A DNA stretch of 64,000 bases from an uncultured Allomuricauda sp. (lineage in GTDB: Bacteria; Bacteroidota; Bacteroidia; Flavobacteriales; Flavobacteriaceae): NCBI RefSeq assembly GCF_947501165.1, contig NZ_CANMUU010000001.1, forward strand, positions 620,001 to 684,000, in the 5' to 3' direction. A model generated the notes under the pieces. It did not search any database and had not been told where the DNA came from. It saw nothing but the letters and a program-made list of their open reading frames with translations. A program made the translations under genes and the position numbers. Below, piece after piece: positions 29,236-38,591 of this stretch (its first letter is position 1; every line of letters starts with the position of its first letter).

Positions 29236-30327
29236 TTGGAAGAGTCCATTCAAAAAACTGAGCTCAAAAAGTCCTGCATTAATTGTGGTGCCGAATTAAA
29301 GTATAAACCCGGTACTACGAACATTAGTTGTGACTACTGCGGCCATCAAGAAACCATTTCGGTTGACCCAAACGGGTTCGAGGAACTCGAACTTTACCCA
29401 TACTTAAGTGAGATGGGCGCACAACGCCATAGTGAGGAAATCAGCATGTTGCATTGCAAAAATTGTGGTGCCAATCAGCATGTTGAAGAAAACTATAAAT
29501 CTCTTCATTGTGTGTATTGCAGCATGCCTTTGGTTTTGGAAGACCTATATAAAGAAGAGTGGATTTTGCCTGGTGCGGTACTTCCTTTTCAGATAGATCA
29601 ACAGAAATCACATCAAATTTTTAAACGCTGGGTGCAGCAACTATGGTTTGCTCCAAACAACCTTAAAAAAGCAGCTTTGGACCCACAATTCACCAAAGGG
29701 CTATATCTACCCTATTGGACTTTTGATGCGCAGCTCAATGCTTCTTACCGAGGTCAAAGGGGGAAGTATTATTATGAAACCAAACGGGTGCGTAATTCAC
29801 AAGGTAAAATGGTGACCCAAAGGGTCAGAAAAACGAGATGGTATCCAGCATCCGGTCAGGTTTCGGGTTTTGTTGATGATACTTTGGTCGAAGCCTCAAA
29901 ACAACGAAAAGGCCGTGTCCCTTCAAAAATTGCGATGTGGAATCTAAAACTTTTACAACCCTTCAACAGTAGTTTTCTTCGTGGGTTTGTTACTGAAAAA
30001 TATACTATTCCATTAAAGCAAGGCCATTTGGCAGCCAAAGGGGAAGCGGAACAGATTGCCAAAAGATGGTGCAGGCAAGATATTGGAGGGGATACCCAGC
30101 GTATTAGTCATATGGATATGCAGCTCAGCGAAGAAACCTTCAAACATATTCTACTTCCCGTTTATGTAAGTTCCTACCGATACAATGCCAAGGAATATAA
30201 CTTTTTTGTGAATGGAGAAAATGGAACCATTTCAGGGACAAGGCCCTATAGTTTTTGGAAGATTTTTTTCACTATTCTTTTGGGCCTAAGTGTTATTGGA
30301 ATAATTGTATTCCTTTCAAAAAGATAG
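29236..30327 (+). CDS. Zinc-ribbon protein with C-terminal membrane helix
   Basis: A 363-residue protein with two zinc ribbons near the N-terminus: CINCGAELK...CDYC (residues ~15-37) and CKNCGANQ...CVYC. The middle part (PYWTFDAQLNASYRGQRG, VSGFVDD) has no catalytic motif I recognise, and one helix (FFTILLGLSVIGIIVFL) lies at the C-terminus. It follows the SPFH/GYF gene by 26 bases and starts with TTG; no in-frame ATG fits. Such pairs are found in many bacteria and may form a membrane-associated complex of unknown role. Confidence 0.82.
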   Translation: MEESIQKTELKKSCINCGAELKYKPGTTNISCDYCGHQETISVDPNGFEELELYPYLSEMGAQRHSEEISMLHCKNCGANQHVEENYKSLHCVYCSMPLVLEDLYKEEWILPGAVLPFQIDQQKSHQIFKRWVQQLWFAPNNLKKAALDPQFTKGLYLPYWTFDAQLNASYRGQRGKYYYETKRVRNSQGKMVTQRVRKTRWYPASGQVSGFVDDTLVEASKQRKGRVPSKIAMWNLKLLQPFNSSFLRGFVTEKYTIPLKQGHLAAKGEAEQIAKRWCRQDIGGDTQRISHMDMQLSEETFKHILLPVYVSSYRYNAKEYNFFVNGENGTISGTRPYSFWKIFFTILLGLSVIGIIVFLSKR

Positions 30328-30329
30328 TT

Positions 30330-30716
30330 ATGAACTATGAAACTTTAATGTATACGCACCTCATCACCGTAGTACCCTGTATTTTTCTCGGAGCCTACGG
30401 TCTTATGGCTAAAAAGGGGACTTCTATTCATAAAAACCTTGGCAAAATATACATGGTTCTCATGCTGATAACAGCCATTCTCACTCTTTTTATGCCTGCG
30501 GATGTGGGAGGAAGGTTCTTAAACCATTTTGGATGGATACATTTATTCAGTTTTCTCACTATATGGACTGTTCCTACGGCCTATACGGCCATCAAAAAGG
30601 GTAAAATAAAGGCGCATCAACGGAAGATGGTTTTACTTTACATAGGTGCCATCGGCATTGCAGGAGGGTTTACTTTGGCTCCAGGACGTTTTTTGCATGA
30701 GTTCTTTTTTGGATAG
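30330..30716 (+). CDS. DUF2306 family membrane protein
   Basis: A 128-residue protein with four predicted helices and the family features GAYGLMAKKGTSIHKNLGKIYM, FGWIHLFSFLTIWT and AHQRKMVLLYIGAIGIAG, in which the histidines lie at membrane boundaries. Function unknown. The ATG starts two bases after the zinc-ribbon stop, so these genes are probably co-transcribed. The reading frame extends upstream, but that part overlaps the previous gene and is not family-like. Confidence 0.82.
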   Translation: MNYETLMYTHLITVVPCIFLGAYGLMAKKGTSIHKNLGKIYMVLMLITAILTLFMPADVGGRFLNHFGWIHLFSFLTIWTVPTAYTAIKKGKIKAHQRKMVLLYIGAIGIAGGFTLAPGRFLHEFFFG

Positions 30717-30804
30717 CCTTCTAAAGAAAAAGAATCATACTCGCTGTATTTTCTAATGAGGTCTTTCCGTAACTTGTAAAGGTTCACATCAAAAAAATCG
30801 AATC

Positions 30805-31305
30805 ATGAAAAATCTAGCTAGTATTGTCGTATTGCTCTTGTTTTTTAGATGTACACCAAAACCTTCAACTACCAATAATTGGGAGGTAGTTCTTAAAACG
30901 GATAGAGAGGGAACTGTTTTGAAAGGAAGTAAAGCTGCACTAATGAATGCCGTTCGAAATGGGTCAGACATCAAAATTGGTTGGGGAGGAAAACGCGAAG
31001 ATTTATCCATAGAGCATTTATCCACACCTATTTGGTTGGCTATTTTGAGTGAAAAAGAAGTTATGGCCCACTTGGACCCTCAGGTGCTTTCGGGAATAGA
31101 TTGGGATAGCTTAAACGCTAGTTATGAAGATGTTTCACTTCTTCAAAAAGAATGGCGTGTTGTACTCACCACCAAAGGTGATTTTGATGCCGTTTGGTAC
31201 GATAAAAAAGCGGATACCCTGATTCGAAGATGGCCACAAAAGCACAAGATGACCTGGTTTGCTAAAGGAAATCCTGATGAAACCGCAGTGCCCTTATTTG
31301 ATTAA
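30805..31305 (+). CDS. Small lipoprotein, unknown function
   Basis: A 166-residue probable lipoprotein: hydrophobic leader VVLLLFFRC with the acceptor Cys at residue 16. The remainder contains NWEVVLKTDREGTVLKGSKAAL and WRVVLTTKGDFDAVWYDKKADTL, suggesting beta strands; I do not recognise a family. It stands 88 bases after the DUF2306 gene and ends six bases before the stop of the converging lactonase gene. Confidence 0.68.
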   Translation: MKNLASIVVLLLFFRCTPKPSTTNNWEVVLKTDREGTVLKGSKAALMNAVRNGSDIKIGWGGKREDLSIEHLSTPIWLAILSEKEVMAHLDPQVLSGIDWDSLNASYEDVSLLQKEWRVVLTTKGDFDAVWYDKKADTLIRRWPQKHKMTWFAKGNPDETAVPLFD

Positions 31306-31310
31306 CCGGA

Positions 31311-32408
31311 TTATTGAAAAACCAGACAAACTGGAGCGCCAATTTTTATTTCATTTAAGAATTCCAAAGTTCCTTTTTCCACATTCCTTTTGAAAACGGA
31401 AATATTGTTGCTTCGCTCATTGGCGACCAACAAAAAATTGCCTGAAGGATCAATGGTAAAATTACGAGGCCAATCCCCACGTACGGATTCGCGACCAACC
31501 AAAGTAATTTTTCCGGTGTTTTCATCAACAGAAAAAAAAACTATGGTATTCTCTCCACGATTTGACCCATATAGAAATCTTCCATCTGGTGACAAATGAA
31601 TATCAGCACAAGATTTCCCTCCTTCCCAGTCTGGAGCTAAGGTATCTTCGGTTTGAATCTGATTGTAGCTACCTTCATCATCTCTTTTTAAAACGGTAAT
31701 TGTTGCGTTCAACTCATTGATAACATACAGAAAGGACCTATCGGTATTAAATACAAAGTGTCTTGGGCCCGCTCCTTCTGGAAGGTCAATGGAAGCTTGA
31801 TGTGCGGATTGCCAGGAATCATCCTTTTTCATATATCTTTTAATTCCATCCAACCCCAAATCAGAGGCGAACAACCCATCCTCATTAAAATGGGCCTTAT
31901 GCACATGTGAAGCTTTTGTTGTGTCCAAAACCTTATGGTCTATAAGTTGTCTTTTACCCAGACTTCCATCTGATTCTACATCAAAAACTGTAAAATTACC
32001 GCCTGTGTAATTGGACACTGCTATTTGGTTCATTTTGGAAAAGGCCACGTGACATGGATGGGCTCCGCCTGTACCTTTACTATTAAGTGCATTCAATTGT
32101 CCATTTTCCAAAACGAAGGAAGTCACACCTCCACCTAAACTGTCAAAATCAGCTGTTTCCTGAACCGCATAGAGGTATTGCTTATCGGACGAGAAAACCA
32201 GAAATGAAGGGTTGGGCAGTTTGGCCATGAGCCTCATGCTGTCCAAACTTCCGGAATTGGGGTTGAAATCTAATTTGTAAATTCCTTCACTCTCACCATT
32301 GGTATAGGTACCCACGAACAACGAATAGGTTTCTTCCATTTGCTTTTTCTCAGTACATCCTATTGAAATCAATAAAAAAATGCCAAAACTCCAATGTAAA
32401 AATTTCAT
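31311..32408 (-). CDS. Lactonase family beta-propeller lipoprotein
   Basis: A 365-residue exported protein of the 6-phosphogluconolactonase-like (YbhE/Pgl) seven-bladed propeller family. The signal peptide ends LISIGCTEKK, a lipobox. Family marks include FVGTYTNGESEGIYKLDF, GGAHPCHVAFS, VSNYTGGNFTVF, GAGPRHFVFN, LYVINELNATITV, DIHLSPDGRFLYGSNRGENTI and GDWPRNFTIDPSGNFLLVANERSNNI. Because it is exported, an external lactone rather than 6-phosphogluconolactone is the likely substrate. It diverges from the AraC gene at 32489. Confidence 0.9.
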   Translation of the reverse strand: MKFLHWSFGIFLLISIGCTEKKQMEETYSLFVGTYTNGESEGIYKLDFNPNSGSLDSMRLMAKLPNPSFLVFSSDKQYLYAVQETADFDSLGGGVTSFVLENGQLNALNSKGTGGAHPCHVAFSKMNQIAVSNYTGGNFTVFDVESDGSLGKRQLIDHKVLDTTKASHVHKAHFNEDGLFASDLGLDGIKRYMKKDDSWQSAHQASIDLPEGAGPRHFVFNTDRSFLYVINELNATITVLKRDDEGSYNQIQTEDTLAPDWEGGKSCADIHLSPDGRFLYGSNRGENTIVFFSVDENTGKITLVGRESVRGDWPRNFTIDPSGNFLLVANERSNNISVFKRNVEKGTLEFLNEIKIGAPVCLVFQ

Positions 32409-32488
32409 TAGTTAAAGGTCTTTTGCTAAAAGTAACAACTTAAAATGACATAGATTTCCGTTTGTCCTCTTCTTCCTATTTTTGATGT

Positions 32489-33502
32489 ATGAGCAAGGAT
32501 ATGGTAATATTAGCTTTAAGTTGCTTGGGAATTGTGCAAGCCTTGTTCCTTTCGTTTTATCTTTTCTCCTTAAGTAAAGGAAATAGAAGAGCCAACCTTT
32601 TTTTGGGCCTTGCCATACTAGGACTCACTATCAGAATCGGCAAGTCTGTACTTAACGTTTATTTGGATTTGGAGCCTTGGCAACGCAATTTGGGCCTTTC
32701 CGGAATATTGCTTACCGGACCCTCTTTATGGTTTTATGGAAAAGCTTTGCTTGTATCCAAAAAAGAATTCTTACTAAAAGATCTTCTTCATTTTCTGCCT
32801 TTCATACTGTTTGTTGCATTTGCCGTTCTCATTCCAAACAATTCAAACCCCTTATCGTATGTGATTTACATTCTGGTCTTTTCCCATTTGGCGTTCTACG
32901 TTTTTATTTCCTTTGGTTTGCTAGTTGGAAACCGAATGGAAATAAGAAAACCTCTTGGCCGTTGGTTTAGAAATCTGGTCATTGGAACGGCTCTGATATG
33001 GTTGTTTTATATGGGTCATCTGGCAGGTTTATTCTCCTTTTATATTGGAGGTGCTCTATTTTTCTCTTTACTGATTTATGTCTTTTCCTTCCTTTTTCTT
33101 CAAAAGCACGCTTTTCAATTGGAAAAGTATAATTCTTCAACCCTGGATAAATCTACATCCAAACAATTAATGCAGTCGCTAAAAAAGTTGTTTGCAGAAG
33201 AAGAAATCTATCTAGACAATTCCCTTTCGCTAGAAAGTGTATCTGAACGATTGAAGGTGTCTCCTCGAAAATTGTCTCAAGCAATCAATGAAAATGAAGA
33301 AAAGAATTTTTCAGACTTTGTTGCAAGTCATCGGGTGGAGAAAGCAAAGTCTTTATTGATAGACCCCAACTACAGGGATGAGAAAATCATTGCAGTGGCG
33401 TACGACTGCGGCTTTGGTAATATCACTTCGTTTAATCTGGCCTTTAAGGCCAAAACAAAACGCACACCATCCCAATACCGGAGAGAGTTCGGAAAAGTAT
33501 GA
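32489..33502 (+). CDS. AraC family regulator with N-terminal membrane domain
   Basis: A 337-residue protein with about seven N-terminal helices (residues ~5-210) and a C-terminal AraC-type DNA-binding domain (about 235-335: LSLESVSERLKVSPRKLSQAIN, IIAVAYDCGFGNITSFNLAFKAKTKRTPSQYRRE). This 7TM-plus-AraC layout is frequent in Bacteroidota. The neighbours suggest control of the PQQ-type dehydrogenase or of the divergent lactonase. A second in-frame ATG 12 bases later could be the true start. Confidence 0.88.
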   Translation: MSKDMVILALSCLGIVQALFLSFYLFSLSKGNRRANLFLGLAILGLTIRIGKSVLNVYLDLEPWQRNLGLSGILLTGPSLWFYGKALLVSKKEFLLKDLLHFLPFILFVAFAVLIPNNSNPLSYVIYILVFSHLAFYVFISFGLLVGNRMEIRKPLGRWFRNLVIGTALIWLFYMGHLAGLFSFYIGGALFFSLLIYVFSFLFLQKHAFQLEKYNSSTLDKSTSKQLMQSLKKLFAEEEIYLDNSLSLESVSERLKVSPRKLSQAINENEEKNFSDFVASHRVEKAKSLLIDPNYRDEKIIAVAYDCGFGNITSFNLAFKAKTKRTPSQYRREFGKV

Positions 33503-33578
33503 GCTTTTTCGTTTTAAAAATCATGTTTTTTAAAGAGTAACTGGACTGTTTTAAGGTCATTTGGGGAAAATTCCAAAA

Positions 33579-34757
33579 ATGAACAAATTGATTTTTCCCA
33601 TTATTCTACTTTGCATTGGGTGCGCCGAAAATCATAAAAAATCGGTTACTGAAGAATTTCAACCTTTCTATCCCATCAAGGAAGTGGTTTTGGATAGCCT
33701 AAATCATCCTTGGAGCATCGCCTTCATCTCCAACAATGAAGCTTTGGTCTCAGAAAAGGATGGAAACCTTTTGAGCGTAAATCTTTCAACAAAAGAAAAG
33801 CGAACCGTAAAGGGATTTCCAAGTGATTTGACAGACAGTATCCGCGCAATTCATTTTGGAGATAATTCAGGAATATTTGAAGTCTTGGTAGACCCGAATT
33901 TTAAAAAAAACAAGTGGGTATATATATCGTACTCGGCCAAAAAGGATTTTGGAACCACGACTAAAGTAGTACGAGCCCAACTGAACAACAACTCATTGAT
34001 TAACCATCAGACTTTGATTGAAGCTGCTCCATACACTAGGGAATACTATCACTATGGCGGAGGCATGACTTTTGGGGCAGATGGTAAACTATATGTCACC
34101 ATAGGAGAACGATTGTTTTGGGAACGGGATGAACCACCTCTCCCAATTGCACAGGATGTCACTGATAAACGTGGGAAAATCTACCGAATCAATCCGGATG
34201 GAAGCATTCCAGATGACAACCCTAATTTGGGTCCAAATGCCATTCCCGGCGTATATGCTATGGGTATTAGAGCCGCTCAAGGAATTACGGTCCAACCTGA
34301 TACAAACACAATTTGGTTCAGCGAGCATGGTACCATTCAAGGCGATGAAATCAATATTCTTAAACCCGGTGCAAATTACGGTTGGCCTAATGTGACTTCC
34401 GGAAAATTAAGAAGTTCGGATTATACCCCTCCACAACTTGAAGGTGTAGATTTCACCCCACCCGTTTGGTTTTGGCAGCATACCGTAGCTCCCACTGGAC
34501 TTACTTTTTACACGGGAACCGAATTCCCACAGTGGAAAAACAACCTAATTGTCCCGGGGCTTTCCAGAGGAAGTTTATGGCGGTTTAAAATTGATAACGA
34601 AACTATAAAAAGTGCTGAAGAGCTTTTTTTGGATGATAGGGTTCGTATCAGAAAGGCAAGACAAAGTCCGGACGGCAAATTATATATCCTTACCGATGAA
34701 GACAACGGAAAAATCATCGAAATCAAATCAAAAAAGAATGTAAACTCTAAATCATGA
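33579..34757 (+). CDS. PQQ-dependent soluble sugar dehydrogenase (YliI-like) lipoprotein
   Basis: A 392-residue six-bladed propeller enzyme of the soluble aldose sugar dehydrogenase type. The signal peptide ends IILLCIGCAENH, a lipobox, giving a periplasm- or surface-facing enzyme. Family motifs: HPWSIAFISNNEALVSEKDG, YHYGGGMTFGADGKLYVTIGER (catalytic His region), GKIYRINPDGSIPDDNP, GIRAAQGITVQP and WFSEHG. It oxidises sugars with PQQ; no PQQ synthesis gene is present here. Start at MNKLIFP rather than six codons upstream at TTG. The next gene overlaps it by four bases. Confidence 0.88.
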   Translation: MNKLIFPIILLCIGCAENHKKSVTEEFQPFYPIKEVVLDSLNHPWSIAFISNNEALVSEKDGNLLSVNLSTKEKRTVKGFPSDLTDSIRAIHFGDNSGIFEVLVDPNFKKNKWVYISYSAKKDFGTTTKVVRAQLNNNSLINHQTLIEAAPYTREYYHYGGGMTFGADGKLYVTIGERLFWERDEPPLPIAQDVTDKRGKIYRINPDGSIPDDNPNLGPNAIPGVYAMGIRAAQGITVQPDTNTIWFSEHGTIQGDEINILKPGANYGWPNVTSGKLRSSDYTPPQLEGVDFTPPVWFWQHTVAPTGLTFYTGTEFPQWKNNLIVPGLSRGSLWRFKIDNETIKSAEELFLDDRVRIRKARQSPDGKLYILTDEDNGKIIEIKSKKNVNSKS

Positions 34758-35179
34758 AAACAACAGTTTTAATATTTATCCTTTCTGCAATAACTCTTTC
34801 TTTACATGCCCAATCTGAAGAAGAAAGCATACGAAAAACACTTCAAGACTATCTAGATGGTTCTTCATACAACAATACCGAACAGATAGAATCTGCATTT
34901 TACAAAGAAGCCGAGCTGTTCCTGTCCAAAAAAGACCAAGAATTATGGGTATTGTCCCCAAAGGAGTACGCCGATTTATTCAAAAATCGGGGAAAAGGAA
35001 AATTCAATGGTAGAGAAGGAAAGATTTTGACCATCGACCAATCGAATAACATTGCCATGGCCAAAGCTGAAATTAAGATTCCTGCTAGAGGAATGCATTT
35101 TATAGATATTTTCCTGCTGAAAAAATTGGAAGGTCAATGGAAAATTATCAGCAAAGCGGCTACCCTGATGCCCGAGTAA
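34754..35179 (+). CDS. NTF2-like/lumazine-binding family secreted protein
   Basis: A 141-residue protein with a signal peptide ending LSLHAQ and an NTF2-like alpha+beta cone (ESIRKTLQDYLDGSSYNN, AFYKEAELF, AKAEIKIPARGMHFIDIFLLKKLEGQWKIISK). Such putative lumazine-binding proteins often have an accessory role. ATGA overlap with the PQQ-dependent dehydrogenase gene indicates translational coupling. Confidence 0.85.
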   Translation: MKTTVLIFILSAITLSLHAQSEEESIRKTLQDYLDGSSYNNTEQIESAFYKEAELFLSKKDQELWVLSPKEYADLFKNRGKGKFNGREGKILTIDQSNNIAMAKAEIKIPARGMHFIDIFLLKKLEGQWKIISKAATLMPE

Positions 35180-35188
35180 AGAATGGGG

Positions 35189-36571
35189 TTAGTTGATTTC
35201 CAAATTGGTTTTAATCTCATTTCGCAGATATAATCCGGTTACTATGGTCGACAAAACATCTGCAATTGGAAAGGAAAGCCAAACCCCAAGTTCTCCTAAA
35301 AAACTGGGCAGTAAGAGAATCAAAGGAATGAAAAAGAAGCCTTGGCGTGTAAGTGTCAGCAGTAAAGCAGGCACCGCTTTGCCCACTGCCTGAAAATAGG
35401 CTGCTCCGATAAGTTGGAGCGCTATAATCGGAGTGGCGGCAAATACCAACCGCATAGCAGTTGGTGCATGTTGCATGACAAATGCATTGGCACGAATTTC
35501 TTCCTCAGGCAAATCTAATCTATCACTTAAAAAGAGGTCCGTTAAAAACTCTGGAAAAACCATAAGCCCCACGAAAACCATACTTGCAACCAACGCGGCA
35601 TATTTTATTGCTGTATAGATAGATTCTTTAACCCTATCATATCGAGCAGCTCCGTAATTAAATCCAGCAATGGGTAGAAATCCTTGGGTGACACCAAAAA
35701 CTGGGAACAAAGCAAACATCAGCATTCTTCCTATAATACCGTAAATCGCAACCAGTGCTTCGCCTCCCAAATTGAAAAGGATGTTGTTCAACAACAAATA
35801 AATGATACTGGTGACCGCCTGTCGCGCCAAAGTAACAAAGCCCAAAGACCCAATCTCCCTTAAAATAGTACTCTTTAACACAAAATGTGAAAGTCCAATT
35901 TTAAGTTCAGAATTTTTAGAAAGAAAGAAATAGAATATGTATAGAAAACAAAGCAAATAACCTGTGGTTGTGGCCCAAGCAGCTCCGTGCATTCCCCAAT
36001 CGAATATATAGATGAAAATGTAGTCCATAAGCAAATTCCCCACGGAAGGAATTATCATGGCTATCATAGCAAACTTAGGTTTTCCCTCAGCTCGAATCAC
36101 CGTGTTGCCCATCATACAAAGGGCAAGGAAAGGCACTCCATACAGTACTATGGTATAATAGATTTTTGCTGGCACAAAAATGTTTCCCTTCCCTCCGAAA
36201 GCGGGAATCAAATCATTGACAAAGTACAACCCAAGAACGACCATGGAAATAGTTACCATAAAGGTTAGGGTAATTTGATTTCCAAAAGTCTGAAGTGCTT
36301 TTTTCTTATCCCCAGAACCCAAAGCACGCGAGATAATGCTTGAACCCCCAATACCGATTGCCATACCCAAAGCGGCAATAAAAAAGGAAACAGGGAGTAC
36401 TACGTTAATGGCCGCAATGGCAATGGAACCAATCCAGTTCCCTACAAAAATGGAGTCCACCAGAACATTCAAGGACATGACCAAGATTCCTATGGAAGCG
36501 GGAACGGCTTGTTTGATAAGCAATCTTCCAATCGGTTCTGTTCCTAGTTGTTCTGATGAGACTTTTGCCAT
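35189..36571 (-). CDS. MATE family multidrug efflux transporter
   Basis: A 460-residue transporter with 12 predicted helices. The opening EPIGRLLIKQAVPASIGILVMSLNVLVDSIFVGNWIG and the middle PVFGVTQGFLPIAGFNYGAARYDRVKESI are typical of the MATE NorM/DinF-like group. It would exchange drugs or metabolites for Na+ or H+. It begins directly next to the stop of hemH (no spacer) and is probably in its transcript; in some Bacteroidota a MATE gene neighbours heme genes, but a heme-precursor substrate is only a possibility. Confidence 0.92.
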   Translation of the reverse strand: MAKVSSEQLGTEPIGRLLIKQAVPASIGILVMSLNVLVDSIFVGNWIGSIAIAAINVVLPVSFFIAALGMAIGIGGSSIISRALGSGDKKKALQTFGNQITLTFMVTISMVVLGLYFVNDLIPAFGGKGNIFVPAKIYYTIVLYGVPFLALCMMGNTVIRAEGKPKFAMIAMIIPSVGNLLMDYIFIYIFDWGMHGAAWATTTGYLLCFLYIFYFFLSKNSELKIGLSHFVLKSTILREIGSLGFVTLARQAVTSIIYLLLNNILFNLGGEALVAIYGIIGRMLMFALFPVFGVTQGFLPIAGFNYGAARYDRVKESIYTAIKYAALVASMVFVGLMVFPEFLTDLFLSDRLDLPEEEIRANAFVMQHAPTAMRLVFAATPIIALQLIGAAYFQAVGKAVPALLLTLTRQGFFFIPLILLLPSFLGELGVWLSFPIADVLSTIVTGLYLRNEIKTNLEIN

Positions 36572-37603
36572 CTAAACGGGCAAGGTTTCCTTGGACTCCC
36601 ATTCATTGACCCACTGGGCCATTAGGGATACCCAAGCATCACTGTCGTTCAAACAAGGTATATGAATGTAATGCTCCCCTCCAGCTTCTTCAAACTGCTC
36701 TTTGCCTTCCATGGCAATTTCTTCTAGGGTTTCGAGGCAGTCACTCACAAATGCCGGAGTAATGACCGCAAGCCTTTTTTTGCCTTCTTTAGCCAGACGT
36801 TCAAACTCAAAATCGGTGTATGGTTTCAACCACGGATCACCCGCCAAACGGGATTGAAACGAAGAACTTACTTTATCTTCAGGTAAATCCAAGCGTTCTT
36901 TTACCAACTCGGTAGTATCATAGCATTGATGTCTGTAACAGGTATGATGCGCCACTGAATTTACCTTACAACAACTCCCATCTATTTTGCAATGGAATTT
37001 TGTTGGGTCAGATTTCCGGATATGTCTTTCTGGGATACCGTGATACGAAAACAGAATATGGTCATATTCAAAATCTTTCAATCCTTCGGCGATACTTTCA
37101 CTCAACACTTTAATGTAATCTGGATTTTTATAAAATGCAGGAAGCGTGGTCAAGTGCATTTCAGGAAAAAATGTTTGCTGAACTTCCATAGCTTTTACAA
37201 CCACCGTCTCATAAGAAGACATTGCGTAGTGCGGATAAAGCGGCACTAACAATACCTCATCCACTCCTTTATCCTTTAACTCTTGTAATGCCTTTTTGAT
37301 ACTCATTGAGCCATAACGCATGCCCAAAGCGACAGGCATTTTGGTATGTTTACGGACTTTTTCAGTAAATCGTTCAGAGATTACGATAAGTGGAGAACCT
37401 TCATCCCACCATATCTTGGAATAGGCTTCTGCAGATTTTTTTGGTCTTGTTTGAAGAATAATCCCCCTCACCAAGAGGTTTCTAAGCAGTTTGGGAACAT
37501 CAATAACCCGTTCGTCCATCAGAAATTCGTCCAAATAGGGTTTGACATCCTTTGGAGTGGGACTATCAGGCGATCCCAAATTGACCAATAATACACCTTT
37601 CAT
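36572..37603 (-). CDS. hemH: Ferrochelatase
   Basis: A 343-residue enzyme that inserts iron into protoporphyrin IX, the last step of protoheme synthesis. Motifs: MKGVLLVNLGSPDSP, FSYHGIPERHI with the catalytic His, and a cysteine cluster (CKIDGSCCKVNSVAHHTCYRHQC) in the middle that is common in this group and may bind a metal cluster. Start at MKGVLLV; the longer frame adds 11 residues not usual in the family. Immediately downstream is the MATE gene. hemJ (18.3 kb) and the hem cluster (40-47 kb) complete the pathway. Confidence 0.94.
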   Translation of the reverse strand: MKGVLLVNLGSPDSPTPKDVKPYLDEFLMDERVIDVPKLLRNLLVRGIILQTRPKKSAEAYSKIWWDEGSPLIVISERFTEKVRKHTKMPVALGMRYGSMSIKKALQELKDKGVDEVLLVPLYPHYAMSSYETVVVKAMEVQQTFFPEMHLTTLPAFYKNPDYIKVLSESIAEGLKDFEYDHILFSYHGIPERHIRKSDPTKFHCKIDGSCCKVNSVAHHTCYRHQCYDTTELVKERLDLPEDKVSSSFQSRLAGDPWLKPYTDFEFERLAKEGKKRLAVITPAFVSDCLETLEEIAMEGKEQFEEAGGEHYIHIPCLNDSDAWVSLMAQWVNEWESKETLPV

Positions 37604-37733
37604 AGCAAGAAAATCAATTTTTGTATTGTCCCGCAAAAATAGGGCTTGAAGCTCAAAATGTACGGGAAAGGGTTAATTAGTTTCCTTATAATTCCATAGA
37701 TAACTTTAATTTAGCTTTCATTGCAACTTTACT

Positions 37734-38591
37734 ATGTCTCGTTTTTACTTTTTATTTCTTTTTTGCGGCCTCTTTTTGAACCCACTAATTGCTCAAATTA
37801 CATGTGCTTCAGAAGATTCTGTTCTTTTTAAAGAGAAGCTAAATCAACTGAAGCATATACAAACCTCATCTCTTGGGGATAGTATAGTAGCTATTGGAAA
37901 ATCTTTTTTGGATACTCCTTATGTGGAAAAAACCTTGGAAGTTGGGGCAAAAGAGAGTTTGGTCATCAATCTTAGAGGATTGGATTGCACCACTTTTGTA
38001 GAAAACGTTTTGGCTTTCGGTCTTCAAATTAAGGAAGATGAGAAATTGTTAATGGATTTTGCAAAAAACTTAGAAACCATTCGGTATATAAATGGAGAGC
38101 TCAACGGTTATCCTTCTCGTTTACATTACTTTACGGAATGGATAAGAAACAACCAATCCAAAGGATTGGTACAGGATATCACTTCTGAAATAGGTGGCGA
38201 ACCCATTGAAAAACCTATTAACTTTATGGGTACGCATAGAAATCTTTACCCTTTTCTGGCTGATGACACCAATTATGAAGAGATACTTAAGGTTGAATCA
38301 GACTTGGCTAAAGAAACTCTTTGCATTTTACCTCAAAATAAAATTGAAGGACAAGAAGCACATATCCAAAATGGAGATATTATTGCCCTGGCAACTTCCA
38401 TTAAGGGTTTGGATGTGACCCATACCGGATTCGCGATTCGAGTTAACGATAGAATCCATTTACTTCACGCCTCCATTTCAGGAAGTGTTACTATTACTGA
38501 GGAACCCTTGACGGATTATCTAAAAAAAATTAAAAGTAATACTGGAATTATTGTTGCCCGGCCTACGCTAATCTCTTCCCAAACACCATAA
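37734..38591 (+). CDS. DUF1460 (NlpC/P60-like amidase) exported protein
   Basis: A 285-residue protein with a signal peptide ending NPLIAQ. The motif LRGLDCTTFVENVLAF contains the presumed catalytic Cys and VTHTGFAIR the His, as in the DUF1460/NlpC-P60-like amidases that cleave peptidoglycan peptides. Its last 24 bases overlap the converging ThuA gene. No terminator was recognised between them. Confidence 0.87.
   Translation: MSRFYFLFLFCGLFLNPLIAQITCASEDSVLFKEKLNQLKHIQTSSLGDSIVAIGKSFLDTPYVEKTLEVGAKESLVINLRGLDCTTFVENVLAFGLQIKEDEKLLMDFAKNLETIRYINGELNGYPSRLHYFTEWIRNNQSKGLVQDITSEIGGEPIEKPINFMGTHRNLYPFLADDTNYEEILKVESDLAKETLCILPQNKIEGQEAHIQNGDIIALATSIKGLDVTHTGFAIRVNDRIHLLHASISGSVTITEEPLTDYLKKIKSNTGIIVARPTLISSQTP

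Noticed and set aside
32477..32484. TATTTTTG before the AraC gene at 32489 as a promoter
   Set aside because: It is only four bases before the annotated ATG, too close unless translation starts at the next ATG; evidence is insufficient.
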